Position numbers and translations under genes: made by a program | Part shown: positions 8,148-16,377 of the stretch, one piece after another | Numbering within the stretch: the stretch's first letter is position 1 | Layout of the letters: each line of letters opens with the position of its first letter | Assembly (NCBI RefSeq): GCF_902859805.1 | Contig: NZ_CADIKC010000012.1 | Coordinates: forward strand, 62,001 to 126,000 | Reading direction: 5' to 3' | Source of the DNA: Paraburkholderia sediminicola | GTDB lineage: Bacteria; Pseudomonadota; Gammaproteobacteria; Burkholderiales; Burkholderiaceae | DNA: 64,000 nucleotides | The notes under the pieces: model-generated | Seen by the model: the letters and a program-made list of their open reading frames with translations, nothing else | What the model was told of the DNA's origin: nothing | The model's database searches: none

Positions 8148-9148
8148 CGTGCGCCTCCATGGGTGTGAACGTTGGCGTCGCCGCTCAGGTTCAGGGGTTT
8201 GATGCAGCGCACGCGCGCCACTTCGGCGTGACCTTGTATCGGTGTCAATGCAGGTCGCGCCTTCATGCAGTCGTCGACCACATATTTGCAGCGCGGTGCG
8301 AACAGACACCCTTTCGGACGATCGTCACGCCCCGGCACCATGCCTGGCAGCGCGGCGAGCCGCACCGCGCCGACATTGTGCTCGGGAATCGCCGCCAGCA
8401 ACGCTTCCGTGTACGGATGATGCGGCGCCGCGAAAATATCCGGCACGCGGTTCGTTTCGATCACTTCTCCAGCGTACATGACCGCGACGCGCTGTGCGAC
8501 CTCGGACACCACCGCCAGATCGTGCGAGATCAGCACGAGCGCCATGCCGCGTTCCTTCTGCAGCTTGATCAGCAGCTCCATGATCTGCGCCTGGATCGTC
8601 ACGTCGAGCGCGGTGGTCGGTTCGTCGGCGATCAGCAGCTTCGGGTTGCAGGCAATCGCCATTGCGATCATCACGCGCTGGTTCATGCCGCCCGACATCT
8701 GATGCGGAAATGAACCGATGCGGCCTTTCGGGTCAGGAATGCCGACCTGGTCGAGCAACTCCAGCGCGCGTTTATCCAACGCGCTGCCGTGCAGGCCTTC
8801 GTGCAGCTTCAGCACTTCCTTGATCTGATAGCCGACCGTGTAGCTCGGATTCAGACTGGTGAGCGCGTCCTGGAACACCATCGCGATGTCTTTGCCGATG
8901 ATCTTGCGGCGCTCTTTGGCCGACGCCTTCAGCAGATTCTTGCCGTTGAAGGTGATTTCGTCGGCGGTGACTTTGCCGGGCGCGTCGATCAGGCCCATCA
9001 GCGCCATCATCGTCACGCTCTTGCCCGAGCCCGATTCGCCGACTACGCCGACCACTTCGCCGGGCGCAACATCGAGGTTGATCCGATCGACGGCGGGCAG
9101 TCCGTTGAAATTCACCGCCAGATTGCGGATGGTCAATAAATTATCCAT
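8144..9148 (-). CDS. dppD: Dipeptide ABC transporter ATP-binding protein DppD
   Basis: 334 residues. Walker A GESGSGKS (37-44), signature MSGGMNQRVMIAMAIA (the M before NQR is usual in DppD), Walker B LLIADEPTTALD, and the C-terminal cysteine motif GCLFAPRCKYVVDDC. It is the second ATPase of the transporter. The start lies one base after the dppC stop. The substrate class is inferred from the operon. Confidence 0.93.
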   Translation of the reverse strand: MDNLLTIRNLAVNFNGLPAVDRINLDVAPGEVVGVVGESGSGKSVTMMALMGLIDAPGKVTADEITFNGKNLLKASAKERRKIIGKDIAMVFQDALTSLNPSYTVGYQIKEVLKLHEGLHGSALDKRALELLDQVGIPDPKGRIGSFPHQMSGGMNQRVMIAMAIACNPKLLIADEPTTALDVTIQAQIMELLIKLQKERGMALVLISHDLAVVSEVAQRVAVMYAGEVIETNRVPDIFAAPHHPYTEALLAAIPEHNVGAVRLAALPGMVPGRDDRPKGCLFAPRCKYVVDDCMKARPALTPIQGHAEVARVRCIKPLNLSGDANVHTHGGAR

Positions 9149-9149
9149 G

Positions 9150-10067
9150 TCATGCCATCCGTTTCAGTTTGGGATCGAGTGCGTCGCGCAGCCCGTCGCC
9201 GAGCAGATTGATCGCGAGCACCGAGATCAGGATGGAAAGACCCGGCATCGTGACGATCCACCAGGCGCTGTCGATATAGTCGCGCGCCGAAGCCAGCATC
9301 GCGCCCCACTCCGCCGACGGCGGTTGCACGCCGAGGCCGAGGAAGCCGAGCGCCGCGGCATCGAGAATCGCCGACGAAAAGCCCAGCGTAGCCTGCACGA
9401 TCAACGGTGCGGTGCAGTTCGGCAGCACTTGCGAGAACATCAGACGCAAGGTGCCGGCGCCCGCGACGCGCGAAGCCGTCACATATTCCTTCTGCAATTC
9501 GCCCTGTGCCGACGCACGCGTCAAACGCACATAGCCCGGCAGCGCGACGATCGCAATCGCCAGCATCGTGTTGACGAGACCCGGGCCAATGATCGCGACC
9601 ACCGCAACGGCCAGCAGCAGCGACGGCAATGCGAGCAGCACGTCCATGATGCGCATGATCGGCGTATCGGCCCATTTCTCGAAGAACGCCGCGATCAAGC
9701 CGAGCACAATGCCCGGAATCAGCGCGAGCACGACCGAGACGAAGCCGATCCAGAACGACAGCCGCGCGCCATACATCAGACGCGAGAGGATGTCGCGGCC
9801 TGCTTCGTCGGTGCCGAGAATGAACTTCCAGTTGCCGCCATCGAGCCAGGCGGGCGGGATCTTCACGGAGTCGCGATACTGCTCGATCGGGCTATGCGGC
9901 GCGATCAAGGGCGCGAAGATCGCGATGAAGATCAACACCAGCACGATGATGCCGGCGGCGACCGCACCACGGTTACGCGAGAAATTCGCCCAGAATTCGC
10001 GGGCGGCTATAGCGCGGCCACTAGGTGGAGTGACCGCGGTGGGGACTGTATTTTGAATGTCTGCCAT
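9150..10067 (-). CDS. dppC: Dipeptide ABC transporter permease DppC
   Basis: 305 residues with an N-terminal membrane segment (VAAGIIVLVLIFIAIFAPLI) and about five more. The EAA loop is visible as YVTASRVAGAGTLRLMFSQV and the family block DEAGRDILSRLMYGARLS is present. Start 10067 is chosen because GGAGG lies 7 bases upstream; the ATG at 10073 would sit almost on that site. It forms the channel with DppB. A REP-like hairpin cluster lies between it and dppB. Confidence 0.92.
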   Translation of the reverse strand: MADIQNTVPTAVTPPSGRAIAAREFWANFSRNRGAVAAGIIVLVLIFIAIFAPLIAPHSPIEQYRDSVKIPPAWLDGGNWKFILGTDEAGRDILSRLMYGARLSFWIGFVSVVLALIPGIVLGLIAAFFEKWADTPIMRIMDVLLALPSLLLAVAVVAIIGPGLVNTMLAIAIVALPGYVRLTRASAQGELQKEYVTASRVAGAGTLRLMFSQVLPNCTAPLIVQATLGFSSAILDAAALGFLGLGVQPPSAEWGAMLASARDYIDSAWWIVTMPGLSILISVLAINLLGDGLRDALDPKLKRMA

Positions 10068-10073
10068 TTTCAT

Positions 10074-10150
10074 GCCTCCCGCCGAGCCGCCTCAAGGGAG
10101 GCATGCGCCCCCTCGGGGGGCAGCGAACGCAAGTTTGCGTGGGGGTTCAT
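10074..10150. repeat. REP-like hairpin cluster between dppB and dppC
   Basis: Three consecutive inverted repeats fill the gap: GCCTCCC...GGGAGGC (10074-10102), GCCCCCTCGGGGGGC (10107-10121) and ACGCAAG/TTTGCGT (10127-10140). The first overlaps the dppC ribosome-binding site on the minus strand. Similar hairpin strings occur between genes in Burkholderiales genomes (general knowledge, not checked here). It may stabilise or attenuate the dpp mRNA. Confidence 0.65.
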
Positions 10151-10154
10151 ATTC

Positions 10155-11165
10155 TTACCTCGTATGGCGAATGCGCGGGTTCAACACGCCGTACAGCAAA
10201 TCGACGACGAGGTTCACAACGATCACCAGCGTGGCGATCATCAGAATACCGCCCTGCACCACCGGATAGTCGCGCCGGCCGATCGCGTCGATCAGCCACT
10301 TGCCGATACCCGGCCACGAAAACAGCGTCTCCGTCAGCACAGCGCCTGCGAGCAGCGTGCCGACCTGCAAGCCGATCACGGTCACGACCGGAATCAGCGC
10401 ATTACGCAATGCATGCACAACAATCACGCGGCCTGGCGACAAACCCTTCGCACGCGCAGTGCGAATGTAGTCTTCGCGCAGGACTTCGAGCATCGACGAA
10501 CGCGTCATCCGCGCGACGACCGCCAGCGGAATCGTGCCGAGCACAATGGCCGGCAAAATCAGATGACTGACCGCGGATTTGAACGCGCCTTCGTCGGTGG
10601 ACATCAACGCGTCGATCAGCATGAAGCCGGTCACGTGCGGAATGTCGTATTCGACCGCGATGCGGCCTGACACCGGCGTCCAGCCGAGGTCGACTGAAAA
10701 AAACATGATGAGGATCAAACCCCACCAGAAGATCGGCATCGAATAGCCGGTGAGCGCCGTGCCCATCACGCCGTGATCGACCACCGTGCCGCGCCTGAGC
10801 GCCGCGAACACGCCCGAGGGCAAGCCGACGATCAACGCGAAAAACATCGCGCAGATCGACAGTTCGACGGTAGCGGGAAAACGTGCGAGGAATTCGCCCA
10901 TCACGCTGGTATTGGTGATGATCGAGGTGCCGAGGTCGCCGTGCATGGCGCGGCCGATGTAATGAACGTATTGCATCGGCAAGGACTCGTCGAGCCCGAG
11001 GCGGTGCATCGCGGCGGCATGCATGGCGGGATCGACGCCGCGCTCGCCCATCATCACTTCGATGGGGTCGCCCGGTATCAGGTGAATCAGCGCAAACGCG
11101 AGGATCGTGATGCCGATGAAGGTCGGTATCACCATGCCGATGCGGCGCAAAACAAAGCGGAACAT
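10155..11165 (-). CDS. dppB: Dipeptide ABC transporter permease DppB
   Basis: 336 residues with the classic DppB/OppB start: MFRFVLRRIGMVIPTFIGIT, then FALIHLIPGDPIEVMMGERG, and an EAA loop LREDYIRTARAKGLSPGRVI. About six membrane segments. It forms the permease heterodimer with DppC. ATG 11165 has AGGGA at good spacing. It is separated from dppA upstream by 140 bases containing a hairpin with a downstream T run. Confidence 0.93.
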   Translation of the reverse strand: MFRFVLRRIGMVIPTFIGITILAFALIHLIPGDPIEVMMGERGVDPAMHAAAMHRLGLDESLPMQYVHYIGRAMHGDLGTSIITNTSVMGEFLARFPATVELSICAMFFALIVGLPSGVFAALRRGTVVDHGVMGTALTGYSMPIFWWGLILIMFFSVDLGWTPVSGRIAVEYDIPHVTGFMLIDALMSTDEGAFKSAVSHLILPAIVLGTIPLAVVARMTRSSMLEVLREDYIRTARAKGLSPGRVIVVHALRNALIPVVTVIGLQVGTLLAGAVLTETLFSWPGIGKWLIDAIGRRDYPVVQGGILMIATLVIVVNLVVDLLYGVLNPRIRHTR

Positions 11166-11191
11166 GGTTCGTCCCTATGGTCTTGATGAAG

Positions 11192-11235
11192 AAAAAACGC
11201 AACCGGCGACGAGGGCTTGTGACCCCGGCCGCCGG
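11192..11235 (-). terminator. Candidate attenuator between dppA and dppB
   Basis: On the minus strand a stem CCGGCG...CGCCGG (11235-11203) is followed a few bases later by six T residues (plus-strand A run 11192-11197). Its position after a binding-protein gene and before the permease gene fits partial termination that keeps the binding protein in excess. Inference from position and structure only. Confidence 0.4.
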
Positions 11236-11305
11236 ACCATTTCGACCAGTTTTCTAACCGTGCGAAAAGCTACTGCGTAAGCTTGACTGTATGACTATTT
11301 GACTA

Positions 11306-12934
11306 TTACTTGACGCTGACGCCGTCGAAGCGCGCATAACCGAGCGGCTCGATACGCATATCGACCACCTTCTTGCTGACAGGCTGGTACACGGTCGAGT
11401 GAGCGATCGGCGAGAACGGCAGTTGCTGCGCGAAGATCTGCTGCGCCTGCATGTATGCCGTCGTGCGCGCGCCCTGATCGGACGACACGCGCCCCTTCTG
11501 GATCAGATCGTCGAACGGCTTGTAGCACCACTTCGAGAAGTTGCTGCCGTTGATCGCTTCGCAGCCGAGCAGCGTGCCGAGCCAGTTGTCCGGATCGCCG
11601 TTGTCGCCGGTCCAGCCGATCAGCATCGTGTCGTCTTCACCTGCGTGCGCGCGCTTGATGTACTCGCCCCATTCATACGTGACGATCTTCGCCTTCACGC
11701 CGATCTTGGCCCAGTCGGCCTGGATCATTTCCGCCATCAGACGGGCGTTCGGGTTGTACGCGCGTTGCACCGGCATCGCCCACAGCGTGATGTCGAAGCC
11801 GTTCGGAAAACCGGCCTTGGCCAGCAAAGCCTTAGCCTTGTCCGTATCGTACGCGGCGCTCTTCAGGTTCTTGTCGTACGACCATTGGGTCGGCGGCATC
11901 GGATTCGTCGCGGCCTGGCCTGCACCTTGATACACCGACTCGATGATCGCCTTCTTGTTGATCGCCATGTCGAGTGCCTGACGCACTTCGACCTTGTCGA
12001 CCGGCTTGTGCGTCACGTTGTACGCGAGGTAGCCAAGGTTGAAGCCCGGCTGCGACGGCATCGCGATGTTCGCTTCAGCCTTCAGCGGCGCGATGTCGGC
12101 CGGACGCGGATAGCTCATCACCTGGCATTCGTCGCGCTTGATCTTCTGCACGCGCACGCCGACGTCCGGCGTGATCGAGAAAATCAGCTTCGAGATCTTT
12201 ACTGCGTTCGGCTTCCAGTAATCCGGATTGCCGTCGAAGCGGATCGTCGCGTCCTTCGTGTAGTTGCGGAAGATGAACGGGCCCGTGCCGACCGGGTACT
12301 GGTTGATGTCGGCCGCCTTGCCGGCCTTCAGCAGCTGGTCCGCGTATTCACCCGAGAGGATCGACGCGTATTCCATCGCCAGATTCTGGATGAACGGCGC
12401 GTTGACCTCCTTCAGCGTGAACTTGACCGTATACGGGTCGACCTTCTCGACGCTGGTGATCAGCTTGTCGAGGCCCATGTCCGTGAAATACGGGAACTGG
12501 ACCGGGTACGCCTTACGGAACGGCTGGTTCGTGTCCAGCATGCGCTGGAACGTGAACACGACGTCGTCCGCGTTGAATTCGCGCGTCGGCTTGAAGAACG
12601 AGGTGGTCTGGAACTTCACGCCGTGACGCAGATGGAACGTGTAGGTCTTGCCGTCCGCCGAGACATCCCACTTTTCTGCCAGGCCCGGCTCGACTTTGGT
12701 GCCGCCGCGTTCGAACTCGACGAGGCGGTTATAAACGGTGAACGTGTTGGCCGTGAAGTCGACACCAGTGGTGTACTGGGCCGGATCGAAACCCGCAGGG
12801 CTGCCTTCTGAGCAGTAGACGAGTGTTTTGTTCGGAATCTCGGCATGCGCGCTCGTAGCGCCCAGCATCGATGCCGCTGCAGCTGCGACGAGCGTCGTAA
12901 CACGCGCGGCGCGCAACAGGTTGTTTTGCTTCAT
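11306..12934 (-). CDS. dppA: Periplasmic dipeptide-binding protein DppA, copy 1
   Basis: 542 residues of the family-5 extracellular solute-binding proteins. A signal peptide ends near AHA (residue 32), and the mature protein begins EIPNKTLVYCSEGSPAGFDP. Blocks such as YPVGTGPFIFRNYTKDATIR and ANPDNW-type GDNGDPDNWLG are visible. It captures di- or oligopeptides in the periplasm for DppBCDF. GGAGG lies 4 bases before ATG. It is closely similar to the second copy just upstream, so a tandem duplication is likely. Confidence 0.93.
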   Translation of the reverse strand: MKQNNLLRAARVTTLVAAAAASMLGATSAHAEIPNKTLVYCSEGSPAGFDPAQYTTGVDFTANTFTVYNRLVEFERGGTKVEPGLAEKWDVSADGKTYTFHLRHGVKFQTTSFFKPTREFNADDVVFTFQRMLDTNQPFRKAYPVQFPYFTDMGLDKLITSVEKVDPYTVKFTLKEVNAPFIQNLAMEYASILSGEYADQLLKAGKAADINQYPVGTGPFIFRNYTKDATIRFDGNPDYWKPNAVKISKLIFSITPDVGVRVQKIKRDECQVMSYPRPADIAPLKAEANIAMPSQPGFNLGYLAYNVTHKPVDKVEVRQALDMAINKKAIIESVYQGAGQAATNPMPPTQWSYDKNLKSAAYDTDKAKALLAKAGFPNGFDITLWAMPVQRAYNPNARLMAEMIQADWAKIGVKAKIVTYEWGEYIKRAHAGEDDTMLIGWTGDNGDPDNWLGTLLGCEAINGSNFSKWCYKPFDDLIQKGRVSSDQGARTTAYMQAQQIFAQQLPFSPIAHSTVYQPVSKKVVDMRIEPLGYARFDGVSVK

Positions 12935-13058
12935 GTTTCCTCCAGGTTCGGGGCCGGCTTCCGCCAGCGTAGCGCGATCTTACTTGAGCTTGGCTCACAG
13001 CAACAAGCGGAGGAAAATACCCCTGTTGACGATCGGAAACCAATCAGGCATAAGGGCG

Positions 13059-13090
13059 GCCGCACGCCGGCGCTGGCCGGAGCGTGCGGC
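13059..13090. other. Strong hairpin between the two dppA genes
   Basis: GCCGCACGC + CGGC, a 4-base loop, GCCG, two unpaired bases, GCGTGCGGC. No T run follows, so it is more likely an mRNA-stabilising or processing stem than a terminator. Confidence 0.5.
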
Positions 13091-13138
13091 TGTCGCAGGG
13101 CGGGCCCGGCCTGAACACCGCCCCGCCTGTTCTTATTT

Positions 13139-14782
13139 TTATTTCAGGCCGACGTTCATGAATTGCGTCGGGCCGAACGGGTCGATCTTGAAGCCCGTAA
13201 CATCTTTGCTGATTGGCTGATACACCGTGGAGTGGGCGATTGGCGTGAACGGCACCTGCTGTTTGAAGATTTCCTGTGCTTCTTTGTACGCCTTGGTTCG
13301 CTCGGCGAGATCGGTGGTGCCACGACCCTTCCTGATCAGGTCGTCGAAAGGTTTGTAGCACCATTTGGAAAAATTGCTGCCTTTCACCGCATCGCAGCCC
13401 AGCAACACGCCAAGCCAATTGTCAGGATCGCCGTAGTCTCCCGTCCAGCCAATCAGGATCGCTTCGTGTTCGCCGGCATGGGCGCGGCGGATGTACTCAC
13501 CCCACTCGTACGTGGCGATCGTCACCTTCACACCGATCTTCGCCCAGTCGGCCTGCAGCATTTCGGCCATCAGACGGGCGTTCGGGTTGTAGGGCCGCTG
13601 GACCGGCATGGCCCACAGGGTCAGGTCGAAGCCGTCCGGGTAGCCGGCCTCCTTCAGCAACGCCTTGGCTTTGTCGACGTCGTAAGGCGCGTCTTTCAGA
13701 TTCTTGTCGTAGCCCCATTGGGTGGGCGGCATCGGGTTGGTCGCGATCTGCCCGGCGCCCTGGTACACCGACTCGATGATCGCTTTCTTGTTGACCGACA
13801 TATCCAGCGCGCGCCGCACCAGCACGTTGTCGAGCGGTTTTTTCGTCGTGTTGTACCCAAGAATGCCCAGATTGAAGCCAACCTGGCTCGGCAGAGCCAG
13901 CGACGCCTCGGTCTTGATCTGCGGAATATCCGCCGGACGCGGGTAGCTCATCACCTGACATTCGCCGCGCTTCAGCTTCTGCAACCGCACCGCGGGATCG
14001 GTGGTGATCGCGAAGATGAGCTTGCCGACCTTCACAACGCCCGGCTTCCAGTAGTCGGGATTCCCGTCAAAGCGGATCGTGTCGTCCTTCGTATAACTGC
14101 GGAAAATGAACGGCCCGGTGCCGACCGGGTACTGGTTGATATCGGAAGCCTTGCCGGCTTTCAGCAATTGGTCCGTGTACTCAGCCGACAGAATCGACGC
14201 GAACGGCATCGCGATCTGCTGCAGGAACGGAGCATCGACCTCCTTCAGCGTGAAGCGCACCGTATACGGATCCAGCTTCTCGACCTTGGCGATGTTCTTT
14301 GCCATGCCGAGATCGACGAAGTAGGGAAACGGCACCGCGTACGCCTTACGGAACGGCTGGTCGGGATCCAGCATCCGCTGGTAAGTGAAGACGACGTCGT
14401 CGGCATTGAACTCGCGGGTCGGCTTGAAGAACGAGGTGGTCTGAAACTTCACACCGTGCCGCAGATAGAACGTGTACTGCAGGCCGTCCTGCGACACATC
14501 CCACTTCTCGGCGAGGCCTGGCTCGATATCGGTGCTGCCGTGGGCAAACTCGACCAGGCGGTTATAGACCGTGTACGAGGCGGCGCTGAATTCGACGCTG
14601 GTGGTGTACTGCGCGGAATCGAAGCCCGCCGGACTGCCCTCGGAGCAGAACACGAGGGTTTTGTCAGGCAGGGTGGCCGCGCCGGCTACGGCGGGCGCAA
14701 GGCCGGCAGCCAGCACCGCACAGGCGCTCAAGACTGGCAGACAGGTATGGCGAACTGCAAACAGCAATCGGGATACTGTCAT
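13139..14782 (-). CDS. Periplasmic dipeptide-binding protein DppA, copy 2
   Basis: 547 residues, family-5 solute-binding protein, strongly alike to copy 1 across its length (same KTLVFCSEGSPAGFDS opening, same YPVGTGPFIFRSYTKDDTIR and GDYGDPDNWLGVLLGCDA blocks). The signal peptide ends near VAGA. ATG 14782 is preferred over GTG 14785 because GGAG is then 6 bases away. It is the first gene of the leftward dpp operon. Differences between the copies may widen substrate range (inference). Confidence 0.92.
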   Translation of the reverse strand: MTVSRLLFAVRHTCLPVLSACAVLAAGLAPAVAGAATLPDKTLVFCSEGSPAGFDSAQYTTSVEFSAASYTVYNRLVEFAHGSTDIEPGLAEKWDVSQDGLQYTFYLRHGVKFQTTSFFKPTREFNADDVVFTYQRMLDPDQPFRKAYAVPFPYFVDLGMAKNIAKVEKLDPYTVRFTLKEVDAPFLQQIAMPFASILSAEYTDQLLKAGKASDINQYPVGTGPFIFRSYTKDDTIRFDGNPDYWKPGVVKVGKLIFAITTDPAVRLQKLKRGECQVMSYPRPADIPQIKTEASLALPSQVGFNLGILGYNTTKKPLDNVLVRRALDMSVNKKAIIESVYQGAGQIATNPMPPTQWGYDKNLKDAPYDVDKAKALLKEAGYPDGFDLTLWAMPVQRPYNPNARLMAEMLQADWAKIGVKVTIATYEWGEYIRRAHAGEHEAILIGWTGDYGDPDNWLGVLLGCDAVKGSNFSKWCYKPFDDLIRKGRGTTDLAERTKAYKEAQEIFKQQVPFTPIAHSTVYQPISKDVTGFKIDPFGPTQFMNVGLK

Positions 14783-14967
14783 CACGTTCTCCGCACAGCA
14801 GCCAAGTCAGCTGCGCTTTGATCATAGACAGCGCAAAAATCGGGTTCAATGCGGGCTTACACGCCGACGCGAAATACCTGGCGGCTCACGTCTGTTGCGA
14901 CGCAGCAACGGCTTGAAGTGCGGAATGCCCGGGCTGATACCTAAATGCCAGACCTTCGGCATAAAAA

Positions 14968-14998
14968 AAACCGCGCGGCCGGATAAGCCGCGCGGTTT
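14968..14998 (-). terminator. Intrinsic terminator of the ahcY-metF operon
   Basis: A 12-bp stem AAACCGCGCGGC / GCCGCGCGGTTT with a 7-base loop, followed on the minus strand by an unbroken T run (plus-strand A run 14963-14970). It stands between metF and the dpp operon, both leftward, and separates the two units. Confidence 0.9.
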
Positions 14999-15041
14999 CT
15001 GGACAACGGCGCCGAAAAACGGTGCCTAAAGTTTAAGCGGT

Positions 15042-15872
15042 TTAAGCGCCCAGCCGTTCGCAGATCGCCTTGGTCGCCGCAGCGCCATTGAGCGTGTAGA
15101 AGTGCAGCCCCGGCACCTTCGCCTCGATGAGGCGCCCGCACAGGTCCGTCACCACGTCCAGCCCAAACGCGCGAATCGATTCGCGGTCATCGCCGAAGCT
15201 TTCCAGACGACGCGCGATCCAGCGCGGCACTTCCGCGCCGCACATCTCGGAGAAGCGCATCAGCTGCGAGAAGTTCGTGATCGGCATGATGCCCGGCACG
15301 ATCGGCACGTCGACGCCGAGTTTTCGCGCGTCGTCGACAAAACGGAAGTACGCGTCGGCGTTGAAGAAATACTGCGTGATCGCCGAGTTAGCGCCGGCCT
15401 TCACCTTGTGGGCGAAGTTTTCCAGATCGTGACGCGGCGAGCGCGATTGCGGGTGGTACTCCGGATAGCCGGCCACCTCGATCCAGAACCAGTCGCCGAA
15501 TTCGGCGCGGATAAAGCTCACCAGCTCCGACGCGTAACGCAGTTCGCCGACTTCGCCCATGCCGGACGGCAGATCGCCGCGCAGCGCGACGATGTGGCGG
15601 ATGCCATGCGCGCGGTACTCGTTGAGGATCGCGCGCAGGCTCTCTTTCGAGGAGCCGATGCACGAGACGTGGGGCGCCGCTTCGAGCCCTTCCTTCGCCA
15701 TATCGACGACGGTGTCGAGCGTGCCCTGTTGCGTCGAGCCGCCGGCACCGAACGTGACGGACACGAACTTGGGCTTGAGCGACGCAAGCTGCCCGCGAGT
15801 GGCGCGCAGCTTGTCGACGCCTTCCTGCGTTTTCGGCGGGAAGAATTCGAATGAAAGTTCGATCGGGTTCAT
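15042..15872 (-). CDS. metF: 5,10-methylenetetrahydrofolate reductase
   Basis: 276 residues, usual bacterial length. Begins MNPIELSFEFFPPKTQEG, with FVSVTFGAGGS, HIVALRGDLP and ITQYFFNADAYFRFVDDA, all MetF signatures. This FAD enzyme reduces methylene-THF to methyl-THF, the methyl donor for homocysteine. It is the third gene of the operon led by ahcY, so the SAH riboswitch probably also drives it. A strong terminator follows. Confidence 0.96.
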   Translation of the reverse strand: MNPIELSFEFFPPKTQEGVDKLRATRGQLASLKPKFVSVTFGAGGSTQQGTLDTVVDMAKEGLEAAPHVSCIGSSKESLRAILNEYRAHGIRHIVALRGDLPSGMGEVGELRYASELVSFIRAEFGDWFWIEVAGYPEYHPQSRSPRHDLENFAHKVKAGANSAITQYFFNADAYFRFVDDARKLGVDVPIVPGIMPITNFSQLMRFSEMCGAEVPRWIARRLESFGDDRESIRAFGLDVVTDLCGRLIEAKVPGLHFYTLNGAAATKAICERLGA

Positions 15873-15883
15873 GATTCAGTAGA

Positions 15884-16237
15884 TCAACCGAGACTGCGGT
15901 TGCCGAAAATAAGCGCGGACAGCAGCCACGAAACGATGCTGTACAGAATCGAGCCGAAGAACGCCGACCAGAAACCCGAGACTTCAAATCCCTTCAGCAG
16001 CGACGCGCACAGCCAGAAGCACAGCGCATTGACCACCAGAATGAAGAGTCCGAGAGTGACGATCGTGACGGGCAGCGTCAACAGAATCAGCACCGGACGC
16101 AGGATCGTATTGATCAATCCGAGCACCACCGCGACGATCAGGGCGGTGCCGAAACTGCGGATGTGAATCGACGGTACGAGGTAGGTGATGATCAGGAGCG
16201 CAAGCGCGTTGATCAGCCAGGTCAGCAGCACGGTCAT
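15884..16237 (-). CDS. Phage-holin-4-like small membrane protein
   Basis: 117 residues, almost wholly hydrophobic with about four membrane segments (MTVLLTWLINALALLIITYL at the start) and the family block INTILRPVLILLTLPVTIVT. It belongs to the small membrane family annotated as phage holin family 4, but it lies in a housekeeping operon between ahcY and metF, with no other phage gene nearby. The name should not be read as evidence of a prophage. Function unknown. Confidence 0.85.
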   Translation of the reverse strand: MTVLLTWLINALALLIITYLVPSIHIRSFGTALIVAVVLGLINTILRPVLILLTLPVTIVTLGLFILVVNALCFWLCASLLKGFEVSGFWSAFFGSILYSIVSWLLSALIFGNRSLG

Positions 16238-16377
16238 GTAGAGCTCCTTTCAGGCAGGATGTCCGATAACGGGAACAAGCGCGAAAACGGACGGCCATGG
16301 CGAACAAGGCGGCGCATTGCGCGCCGCCTTGTCGTCAAACTGTCATGCTTTAAAACCGCCCGCGCACTTAATGCGAC

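Noticed and set aside
13163..14821. Long plus-strand open frame opposite the second dppA (552 codons)
   Set aside because: Antisense shadow of a clear binding-protein gene; no family resemblance.
15884..16237. Phage holin as a sign of a prophage
   Set aside because: Only the family name suggests phage; the neighbours are ahcY and metF and no other phage gene is present.
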